A stretch of DNA of 64,000 nucleotides from Persicaria tinctoria (taxonomy: Eukaryota > Streptophyta > Magnoliopsida > Caryophyllales > Polygonaceae), in NCBI GenBank assembly GCA_037127255.1, contig JBANSL010000013.1, positions 7,752,188-7,816,187 on the forward strand, written 5' to 3'. The position numbers and the translations under genes were made by a program. Under the pieces are notes generated by a model that was given only the letters and a program-made list of their open reading frames with translations, ran no database searches and had not been told where the DNA came from. This document shows positions 25,173 through 36,300 of this stretch, piece by piece (positions within the stretch are counted from its first letter, which is position 1; every line of letters starts with the position of its first letter).

Positions 25173-26442
25173 TTTAAAAATTTTAACTTCGGAAATTTCA
25201 CGAGGTACCCCCGAGATATCGCGAAATTCACGCGGTGACCACTTCTTTTACACCTTTCACGTGGTACCCCTGAGGTTTGGGATTCTTTCACCCCGTACCC
25301 TTCTCCCCTTTTTGTTAACAATTCTGTTAAGTTTTTAAAAAAAATCGATTAGAAATAGGCCAGAGTGTTGGGCAAACTAAGGAACAACGAACAACTCGAC
25401 AGTGAACGACGAGAGGAATGGCGAAGGAGGGCGGCGCAGCGACGACGGAGGGCGAAAGAGGTCTCAATCAATCAAAATCGAACCCAAACACAAAAAATCC
25501 ATCTGTTCGCATCAGAGTTTTATCGGAAAAGCTTGAGGATGCGCCGCCCTAGGTGGTGGCCGGAGGTTTTTGCCACCACCAATAGCCTCCTTGACCCCTT
25601 TGCTCTCTAATCCAGCCGGTTACCTACCAGATCCGGTGAGTATTGTCTCAGATCTGAAATTACACTATTGTTCATCGTCTTTCTTGTTTGGCTGCTACCT
25701 CAAAGGCGATCCTCCAACCCTTCCCGGAGCTCCTCCAGCCGCCCACATCCAGATCCAACCTGTCAGTGTTGAATCCCGTCCACAATCGACCCTAATCTAC
25801 ATCCTTTCCCTTGATTCGCTTCCCCGAGTTCTTCATGGCTTGAAAGCGCCTTTTGTTCAGATCCTGTCCGGTTGGAGCTCCGTCGAAGCCTCCACCGTGC
25901 AACTTCTGGTCCAGGTCCGACCACCCTCGTTGGAAGCCGCCACGGGCATCACTGGAATCCATCGAAATGAAGCTTTCATCGTTGTCTCGTCGATCTTCCT
26001 CTTTGTCGTCTTCATGTACGACGAGGACGTCAAATCCATCGCCGAATTCCCCTTCTCCAGCCCCAAATCTCAAGAAACCCCTATCTCTGAGGACAAAAAT
26101 CCACCCATGCCCCTGCTCTAATCAAATCAAGAACGGAACTTGAAACCGGGGACACCGGAGACCGCCGCCACCGCCGACGCCGGAGACCACCTGTCGCTCG
26201 CCTGTGGAGTCCATCAGTTCTTCGCTCGAAGGGTTTCTCGTCTGGGCAAATCGCATGAGAAACGTACAGGTTAAAGAATATTGTTTTTTTTTAATTAAAA
26301 CTTAACGGAAAATGTTAAAAATAAGAGGGAGGGGCACGAGGTGAAAGAATCCCAAACCTCAGGGGTACTACGTGAAAGAAGTAAAAGAAGTGATCACCGC
26401 GTGAATTTCGCGATACCTCGGGAAATTTCCGGGAAATTTTAA
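25173..26442. mobile_element. Mutator-like element with long inverted ends, possible gene capture
   Basis: The left end (about 25173-25310) and right end (about 26320-26442) are inverted copies over some 120 bases, for example aaattcacgcggtga and ccctgaggtttgggattctt. The GC-richer interior (25380-26270) has short open frames on both strands, including 25570-26121, and one gtgagt donor-like site at 25636. It looks like captured host DNA (Pack-MULE type), but I do not recognise the source. No clean 9-bp target duplication was found. The left half recurs at about 45777-46409. Confidence 0.65.
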
Positions 26443-27310
26443 TCAAATGAATCTATAAATCAATAAGAACAGGCAGTTAAAGCTTCCCAGTTGGCAGAAA
26501 ATGAATTTATTACAGTATTGTATTGATGACTCCGTCAACAAGCTCTTAAATGAATCTCAACAACAACAACAACAACAACAACCAAAAAAAAAAAAACCGA
26601 TCTCTTGAATGAATCTTCCACTTGTTCGCACTATAAATGCGTAATTGTCCACATGACGAGGGGATTGATCATCTCCAAGTTGATCTTAATTTGGCTTCTT
26701 ATGGACTTCTATTTATGTTTCGAACAAATGATCGAGTAGATGGGGGTGTTTCAGTTATTCCGATACATGCCTTGGAAAAAAAATGTAGGTAAGAGTGGAA
26801 CCCAATGCATTTAAAGTGAGTACTTTTTGATATACAAATTCGTGGTATGGGGACTGGTATGTACATGCGCGATTTTGACCCGAAACCAAGAGAAATGAAT
26901 ACGCGACTCTTCAGAACGAAGTTCCCCATTTTCGGCCACTTGTGAACACAGACACCTATCATATTCGGCCCCCTCTAGCTGCACTTGCCGATCGGTCACC
27001 TTAAAACCTGTAAAACACCCATCATTTTCGCTGGATCACCTAGCTAGAACCATCTTGTTCATCCAACTGGTCCAAATGCAACAGACCGAGACCAAGCAAA
27101 TCACAAGGTCAAAAATGCACGTCCTTCAAGCTTTGTGACTAATTAACATTTAAAAAATAATAATTAATCCCTTTTAACCGTGCACGTTCTTAAGGTCGTG
27201 CATGATTTGGGGTGTATATAGCGAAACCGTAAAAATAATTCCCTTTTACTTAATTCCTTTAATCTCCATTACGTTTCCTTAATATTTCCTCGAGTCATTT
27301 ACAACAGCCC
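26443..27310. other. Upstream region of gene copy 2, no gene recognised
   Basis: Contains a (CAA)n run near 26560-26582. A minus-strand stretch at about 26700-27000 has overlapping open frames, which I cannot assign to any family. Not shared with the upstream side of copy 1. Confidence 0.5.
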
Positions 27311-27326
27311 TATATATATATATATT
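27311..27326 (+). promoter_or_regulatory. TATA box of TauE-like copy 2
   Basis: (TA)8, about 50 bases before the ATG at 27378, longer than in copy 1. The leader between it and the ATG is nearly identical to copy 1. About 35 extra bases lie just upstream (cgtttccttaatatttcctc...). Confidence 0.6.
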
Positions 27327-27377
27327 TCCACTCAACCCTCCTTCAATTTCCACCAACTAATTTCCCGGTGGAGATCG

Positions 27378-30300
27378 ATGGCTAAACCCGCCGGAGCAGT
27401 TGCAGCATTCGTCGCGGTGGCCGCCGCCTGTTCCTTGGCGTTGCTCGTCTCGGCCGATGAGAATCTTCTGAAGGAGGCGCCACCGCCGTCTTCTAATAAT
27501 CCCGGCAGGGCCTCAGCGGGTTCCACTTACACCCACACTTGGCCCGTGAGATATACATATAACTATATAAGCCCTTCATGAGGATATTTCATTTTTTTTC
27601 CTTTATTGATTATTGATTGTGTTCGTGTTTTGATGGATGGATCGGGTGATGAACAGGCGATGGAGTTCGGGTGGAGGATAGTTGTGGGCACCATAATGGC
27701 ATTCTGTGGGGCGGCGTTCGGAAGCGTTGGCGGTGTCGGCGGCGGCGGGATCTATGTTCCCATGCTCACTCTTGCCATCGGCTTCGACACCAAATCCTCT
27801 GCCGCCATCTCAAAATGTAAGTCAGAATTAACAATTTAGATCCCCTGTAGACTATAACACTTTATGTGTTACATTCGACGTTACACTTAACTATTTCGAA
27901 TATAAATTCACATTAAATTTTTTTTAAAATTATATTTATACTCTAGACACTTATATGAATATGTATATAATATTTTATTAATAAAATATATGTTTTAAAA
28001 AATATATAAAAAATATATTCTAAAATAATCAATCTTTTAATTATCTATAATTTTTAATAATATTTTTTCATGATAAAATTTTATAAACATGTTAATAGAA
28101 GTGTATAGAATATAAATATAATTTTTTTAATGTGAATTTATACCCAAAATAGTTAAGTGTAACACCGAGTGTAACACTCGATGGTATAGGGGATCTAGAC
28201 TGCGGAGTCAATATAGTACGGAGTTTTTTTTTTATATATTTTTTAAAAAAAAGCCTTCTTCAAATACACGAATTTTCACAAAATCACCCTATACATTTGA
28301 AGATTATAAAAATCATCCATAACTTATTCTATTTTATAAAAATTGTATGAAACCATGTTCATATCTCGAAAGAACAAGTGTATAGTTGCTGAGAGATGTG
28401 AATGAGACTAAAAGATTTCCACATCAAAAGTTAAGCACAACAAACCTTAATATAAGTTGGTAGACTACTCTTTTTTTTTATTATCAATTGATTATAGTAT
28501 GAAACCCCACTCAGCTGCATGTGTGCCTGAAGTTGGGAGATTGCTTGTTATATTGATATATTGATGAAATTTCACTGGTGCCATGTACATATATTTTTAA
28601 ATATATTGAGGTTCAATTTTATAAATAAGGTGGTAAATTGACATTTAAAAACATTTTTTAGACATAAAAAAGGGTGTGATTTGTTAATGGTTATTCAAAT
28701 GAAAAACCAAATATATGAATGTTGTTTAATACAAAATCAAATTTGTGGATGGTTTTTTACAATTTTCAAATTTATGGGTGGTTTTTGTAATAAAAAAATC
28801 TCATATTTCAAGGGTCATTTAATGTAATGTTCCCTTAAGACTTTGGTAACCATTGTAAGATTATAGAATTGATGTAAAGTCCTCCTTAGGGTTTCCATTC
28901 ATTGATATAACATATATATATAGGTTACAAAGGTATTGGGTCTTAATGGGCTTTTAGCCCACTATACAATATTAAGACCTATGTAATCTATCAAACCCCC
29001 GCAGTCGAAACTGGAGGGGGTCGTACAGTGAGACTGGAGCGAAAATCAATGAACAACTGTCTAGGTAAACCCTTGGTGAATATATCAGCGTACTGATACG
29101 AGGACGGGACATGTAGAACGCGGACATGTCCTATGGCAACCTTGTCCCTGACGAAGTGGAGATCAAGCTCAATGTGCTTCGTGCGTTGATGCTGGACCGG
29201 GTTGCTGGTCAGATAGACGACAGAGATGTTATCAGTGTAGACCAGAGTGGCCTTCATAAGAGGGCAACGGAGCTCAAGCAGGAGATTGCGGAGCCAAGAG
29301 CACTCAGAGACAACGTTGGCAACGCCCCTGTATTCGGCCTCAGCGCTGGAGCGAGACACGACAGACTGACGCTTGGCCGACCACGACACAAGGGTGTCGT
29401 TGAGGAAGACACAGTAACCAGACGTGGAGCGACGTGTGTCAGGACAACCACCCCAATCCGCATCAGTGTAAGCAACAAGGTCAAGCTTAAAGGAAGGAGT
29501 GATCGTGGTGCCGAGCTCGAGTGTGCCGCTGATGTACCGAATGATCCGCTTTAAGGCATGAAAGTGGGGTTCCCTGGGTGCATGCATGAACAAGCAGATC
29601 TGCTGAACGGCGTAACTGATATCAGGTCTGGTGAAGGTGAGATACTGAAGAGCACCAGCAAGGCTCCTGTACAATGTCGGATCATCAACCAAAGGACCAG
29701 AGTGAGCGCTGAGCTTGTTGGATGTATCGACAGGGGTGGCGACAGGATTGCAGTTACTCATCTTAGCCCGAGCAACAATCTCAGCAGCATACTTACTCTG
29801 TGAGAGGAATAGCCCAGACGCATGCCGCTGAACAGAAACTCCCAAGAAGTAAGACAATTGACCCAAATCTGACATAGCGAATTCAGCACTCAGCTGTGAA
29901 ATAATCGACGTCCGAAGAGCATCAAAAGAGGCGGTGAGAATGATGTCGTCAACATATAGTAACAGAAAGGCCATGTCGGAGCCTCTACGATAGATGAACA
30001 GGGACGAATCCGAGCGGCTGCCAATGAAACCCAAGCGGAGCAGATGAGAAGCAAAGCGCTGGAACCAAGCTCGCGGAGCCTGTTTCAGACCATACAGAGA
30101 GCGCTTCAGGAAACAGACGTGCTTGGGACGATCAGCATTAATAAATCCCGGCGGCTGAAACATGTAGACTGTCTCATTCAGGTGACCATGCAGAAAAGCG
30201 TTCTTGACATCCAGCTGATGAATGGCCCATTTGCGCGACAGAGCTAAGCTCAATACCACTCGGATAGTGGCAGGCTTGACCACGGGGCTGAAGGTCTCAT

Positions 30301-33300
30301 CACAATCAATACCTACCTGCTGAGATCGACTGTTGACGACAAGACGTGCTTTATAGCACTCCAACGTCCCATCAGAGCGGAACTTGTGACGGAAGAGCCA
30401 CATACAGCGAACGACGTTCGCCGCTGGAGGGCGAGGGACAAGAACCCAAGTACCATTCTTTGTAAGGGCCCTGTATTCGTCGAGCATAGCCGCCTGCCAA
30501 TTCGGGTCGAGGAGGGCTGTTTTGTGGGAGGTGGGGATGGGGGACAGGGAGGTCGAGGTGGAGGAAGGGGTTGAGTGGGAGTCGGGAGGGACGGGGGCAA
30601 GGGGGGCGGAGCGGGGTTGATTTACGGCGGGCGCCGCCAGTGTGTGGGACGGAGGGTAGGGATGGTTTAGTTGACTGGCGGCGGGCGCCGCAAGGGGTGC
30701 TGCGGGCGCCGCAAGGTGTGCTGCGGGCGCCGCCATTGTGTGGGACGGAGGGTAAGGACGGTTTAGTTGATTGGCTGCGGGCGCCGCATTTTGCGGCGGG
30801 CGCAGCATTACAATATGGCGATCCGACGGAGGGATGTAGGCATGGTGTTGAGCGGCGGGGTGATGTGTGGTGGTCATCGAGACGATTTGACAGGGTCGGA
30901 AGACACCAGAGACGCTGCAGGTGTGTGGTCTGGTGGGGGGTGGTGGTGGTGGTGGGGGGGGGGGGGGGAGGGGGAGAGGCAGGAGCACCGGGAGAGCTCT
31001 GGAGAAGAAGAAAATGTGGGAATGGTGACTCAGACTCTGACGGAGACACGGTGGGTGTGGGAGACGCAAAGGGGAATCGCGACTCATCAAAGGTGACATG
31101 GCGAGAGAGAATGATCTTGTGGGTCTTGATATCGAGGCAGATGTAACCGCGATGATCAGACGAGTAGCCAAGAAAGACACAAGGGGTGGAGCGTGGGTGA
31201 AGCTTGTGAGGGGCGGTGGATGATTGATTTGGAAAACACAAGCATCCAAAGGTACGAAGGTGATCATACCTGGGTAAAGTGAAATACAGTGCCTGAAATG
31301 GTGAGCGATGGTGGAGGGTGGTGGAAGGTAGGATGTTTAGGAGGTAGCACGTGGTGGCTAAGGCATACGGCCAAAAGTGAGGGGGAATGGATGCGTGGAA
31401 GAGGAGAGTGCGCATCATATTGGTAATGGTTCGGATGATTCGTTCGACCTTGCCATTTTGTTGGGAGGTGTAGGGGCAGGACAAGCGATAGGAGATCCCA
31501 TTTGTATTGAAGAAAGTGTGAAAATCTTTGTTGTCAAATTCACGACCATTGTCACATTGAAAGCACTTGATAGAGGTGTGAAACTGTGTTTTGATGTAAG
31601 CGTGGAATTTGGCAAAGATAGGAAACACTTGAGATTTAAAGTGCAAAGGGAAAACCCATAAGAAATGTGTATAATCATCCAGAAACAACAGGTAATACTT
31701 ATGACCCTCCTTGCTAGGCACAGGAGATGTCCAAATATCACTATGAATAATATCAAAAGGTGCAAAAGTAGTGTTTAAAGAACGCTGAAAAGGAAGTCTG
31801 GCATGCTTGCCTAACTGACAAGAAGAACATAAACTAGAGCGATGCTCTTTATGACATTGGACAAGACTCTTAGAACGAAGTAAATCTAAAACTGTAGGAC
31901 TGGGATGACCAAGGCGTGCATGCCAAGGGCTGGATGATGATGCCGAGAGGGCGACCGGACACGACCGACTGGACGCGGGAGGGGGTGTGACAGGGTAGAG
32001 CTCCCCGGTGCCGTTACATCTCATTTGAGTAACCCCCGTAGTAAGATCGTTCACAGAGAAACCATAGGGATCAAACGTAAGGGAAACGTTGTTGTCAGTA
32101 GTGAACCGACGGACAGAGATAAGGTTTTTGACAATCTTTGGGGCAATGAGGACATCTTTAAGGTGTAGTGGGTGGGTTGGGGTCTGTAATGTGGCGTGAC
32201 CAATCCCCGAAGTAGCAAGACGACCACCATTTCCGACGATAATAGAGTGTGCAGGACCCTTAAAAGAAAGAGATGAGAGGTTACCTGAGGAATTCGTCAT
32301 GTGGGAGGTGACACCAGTGTCCATGTACCAAGAAGAGTCTGAAGGTGTTGGCTGCATAGAGGAGAAGGCGTGATGCCCATCCGGCGGAACAACGCGATGA
32401 TCAGACGATGTCAGATAGGCCCGAGGTCGCGGGGCAGGAGAGCCGGAGTGTAGCCAATGAGGGTTGAAGCCAGGCACCGGGGACCATCGAGGGGCGGCGA
32501 TCAAAGGAGGAGGGCCGTGAGTGACGCGGTGGCCGCTGCGGATGTGGATGCCGCGGGCGCGGCCGCGGGTGCAGCAGAAAAGGTCGGACATTTTTTTTTT
32601 TTTTTTTTACGCGGAAGGAAGCGAGAGCGAGAGGCGGCGAGAGGGAGAGAGCCGGGGTCGAGAGCGAGAGCGAGGGGAGAGAGATAGGACGACGGCGAGG
32701 AGGAGCTGTGAGGCGAGGGGAGAGAGAGAGAGGCGGCGAGGAGACGACGCCGGCGACGGTAATAGGAGGGGTGGGGCGGGAGGATCAAACTAGGGTTCCG
32801 TGAGAAAGAAAAGACTGTGATACCATTTAAGATTATAGAATTGATATAAAGTCCTCCTTAGGGTTTCCATTCATTGATATAACATATATATATAGGTTAC
32901 AAAGGTATTGAGCCTTAATGGACTTTTAGCCCACTATACAATATTAAGACCTATGTAATCTATCAACCATAACGTACGTACGTAATTAAGCGATTATATT
33001 ATGGGGGAGTCGTACACTATATATATTTGGTCAGGAAATTCGTACTTATTATTGACCCTTTGAAAATTTCACATGCCCAATTTAAAATAATTCCATGGTT
33101 TAGCCTCAATTATTTCAATTCCAACACAAAAAATGGTCTAGCCACTACTGAGGTTTTTATTTCTCTTAATTTAATTAGGGACTATGAAAAGGATATAGAT
33201 GGAATCGACCAAAAAAAATATATAATAATTATTAAAAAAAAATTATAAGAAATCATTTGTCTATTCCTTTAGTGTCTATCTAATATTTTTTTTAAAAATA

Positions 33301-36300
33301 AAATACTATAAATGAAAAAAATGTATGCCATAGTAAATACATGTACATACTACATAGATAGGCATCTACAATAGAATTTACTCTTTTTTCTCATAGTAAG
33401 CGGTCCTATATATGCATTGTCCATGTATATGGCTTGCTAATGTTAGATACAATGCAAATCCCCTCTCGTATAGTCACGTTCAATTCAACGTGCACCGGTG
33501 CAATTAAACGTAGTAGGATTTTTAATTAATTATACTTTTAATCATCTTTAAGGGATACTTAGTCCACGTCAAAACCTAAAATGGCATTTTTCTAAACAAA
33601 ATTTATTAAAATAATACTCTCTTTGTTTCAAAATAAAAGTAACTTTACTATTCAACACGCATTTTAATTAGGTAAAAACTCTATAAACTATTATGATGGG
33701 AATTAAGGTTGCACTCGTTCAAGGTCCGATTAAGGTCGAAGTGGTCTTTTAGTCCGGTTTAAACACAAGGATCTAGATCGATCCTAAACAAGAAAACCGA
33801 AAGCAATGAAGGAGCGAGGACACACGATATGTTTACGAGGTTCGGGCTAATCCCTACGTCCCCGGCTCTAGATGTCATCCAATATGCTCTAAAGGCCAAA
33901 CGAGAAACCAATACAAAGATCCTAGGAGGGCGACTACTAAACCGAATACATGAGTAGGAGGTAAAATACACTTAGAAAAACACAAAAGCAGTGGCAAGCT
34001 TAGGGAAGAAAACTCCCTTAAACCGAGGCGTCTCAACTCGGTAAGGCCTCGTTGGATATGTCGTAGCTCCGTTGAAGGTGGCACCAAGGAGTCCTCGTCG
34101 ATCGATTTCTCCATCAACGCCATTGCTGATTCTTCTCCTCTCTTCGATGTAGCCATAGGAAGGCTCAGCCTTCTCGTGCTCCTTGGGATCTCCTACTCTC
34201 TCTCCACTTGAGTCGGGCTCACATGGAGATTGCTCAAGAGCCTTTCTCTACTGATGAAACCCAGAACTCGAGCCTCTCTCTATCTTCTCTCTCGGCTTCA
34301 CTCTCTTTGGTTGAACCGAAACCCTACCCCAATCTCTCCTTTTCAACCATGGGAAAGGAGCTCCCAGGCTCCTTTTGGAGCGGCGTCTATCGTGCCTTCT
34401 CTTACTTTAGGGTTTGCTGTAGAAAGCTTAGAAGGCTTGATGTGAGCAACGGTCGAAAATAGAGACGTTGAGGCAAGGCATGGGCTTGGGCCTAAAGGCC
34501 CAATTCCTAGTAAACTAGAATTACAAACTCAACATATTATTTTTTTTAATCAATTTTTTTAATAATTTTATATTTGTTAGTAAAAAGTGTGAAATTATGG
34601 AAAAATAATAATAATATTTTATAGAGTTTTTATCTCCTTAAAAAGCGTGCATCAAAGTCCAAACGACTTTTATTTTGAAACGGATGGAGTATCTTTTAAT
34701 TATTGACGGAAGTGCCAAACTAGCTAGATATATGAAGAAATCAAAGAGTCCCATAATGAAAATATAAATGAATATGTTTAGTTTGCCGATTGGTTTTAGT
34801 ATGAACCTCAATCAGCTCATGTGCTACGCTACATAATTTAGCAAGGAGTACTAAGTATTCATATATGAGATGTGACACTACTCTCTGTGACACTACTCTG
34901 TTTTCTTGGGTGTAGGCATGATCGTGGGGGCAGCCGGATCAACAGTTTTCTACAACATAAGGAAAAGGCACCCGACGCTGGACATGCCAATGATCGACTA
35001 CGACCTCGCCCTCCTCTTCCAACCGATGCTGGTGCTCGGCATTAGTATCGGTGTTACCTTCAATCTCCTCTTTGCCGATTGGATGATCACCATCATCATC
35101 ATTATCCTCTTCCTAAGTACGGATTCTCACTTACGCCTACCTTGCTATATTATACACTCATGTACTGTTTTAGAGCAGTTGAGTCCAATCAAACTGAACT
35201 AAGATCCATGAAAAAAAATCCCCTAAAACCCCAACTTATATCACTTTAGTTGAAACTAATTCCGCCTTGCCAATGCAGCCACATCAACTAAGGCTTTCTT
35301 CAAGGGTGTTGAGAAATGGAAGAAAGAAACCATCCAAAAGGTGATTATGCATTATTTTTAACTTATTTTTTTACTCTTGAATTATTATGGGGGCATTTAA
35401 TTTGAAAACACTTTTTAATTTCTTATCATTTCAGGAGGCTGAACAGATATTGAGATCTGGTGATGAGCATGTCTTATATGATTATATCTATCTATCTACC
35501 TACCTACCTATTTGTATATTCAGTCTATTCTCATCTTTTTTATTTTACTTTTGTACGTAATGGCTGATGCGGATTAGTATATAATATATTCCTCGTTTGG
35601 ATCAGAAATGGACAAACAAAATGGAGGTACATTAGAATCAGAAAACAAATCTTTGCCTGGAGGACCGAAAAACCGCCCAAAGGTATATATGAGTACTTCG
35701 TATAACAATAAAATCTTCCGAATTCGATCACGAGCTAAAATTTTCTTCCGGATGCAAATGAATGTAGGTGTCCCTAATAAGAAATGTGCATTGGAGCAAA
35801 CTCGGTGTCGTTTGTTGCGTTTGGATTGCGATATTGACACTTCAGATCATCAAGGTTAACTCAAAATTAATCCTACTTTTTTTTTTTTTATCAGTAATCC
35901 TTATGATAAATGCTAAATTGAATCCCTAGCTTGTTCTTGGATGCAGAGTTACATGACCACTAATTGTTCACCAATGTATTGGGTTGTCAACCTCTTACAA
36001 GTATGACTTTTGCCCTAAACTAGACATATATATTGGTTTTCATTTATTGTTGTTAATCTACATATGGATTAATTGGTTGGTATTGCCTATGATCGCGTAG
36101 ATCCCTGTGGCGGTTGCAGCATCAGGATATGAAGCCGTGAGGTTGTACAATGGGAAGACTGTAATTGCTTCGCGAGGGGAAAAGGGGACCGACTTCAAAG
36201 CACGACAACTAGTGTTCTTCTGCTTCATTGGTGTGCTTGCGGGTACCATTGGAGGCCTCGTCGGTATTGGTGGTGGTATCATTTTAGGGCCTTTGTTTCT

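Larger units (their letters stand above)
28854..32965 (-). mobile_element. Ty1/copia element with gag deleted (4.1 kb), in intron 2 of copy 2
   Basis: LTRs of 140 bp at 32826-32965 (5') and 28854-28993 (3'). The 5-bp target duplication ACCAT is at 28849-28853 and 32966-32970. Copy 1 has the single, empty ACCAT in its intron. The primer-binding site (reverse complement TGGTATCA, up to 32825) and purine tract (reverse complement of 28993-29001) are in place. Only about 230 bases separate the primer site from the protease region, so nearly all of gag is missing. The LTRs differ at 5 of 140 sites. Confidence 0.93.

Noticed and set aside
25010..26530. Weak direct similarity between the two flanks of the Mutator-like element
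   Set aside because: Only scattered matches in AT-rich DNA; not convincing as a duplication by eye.
26699..26999. Overlapping minus-strand frames as a possible organelle-derived gene
   Set aside because: The composition looked gene-like, but I could not match it to a plastid or mitochondrial gene, so no claim is made.
29126..29554. Plus-strand open frame of 142 codons
   Set aside because: It is the antisense shadow of the copia RNase H/RT region on the minus strand and has no domain of its own.
30571..31146. Plus-strand open frame of 191 codons, Gly/Arg-rich
   Set aside because: Complement of the proline-rich copia linker and minisatellite. The composition comes from the repeat, not from a gene.
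35460..35605. AT-AC (U12-type) intron at the changed donor of copy 2
   Set aside because: The donor lacks the ATATCC consensus and the acceptor is an ordinary cag. A nearby GT explains it better.
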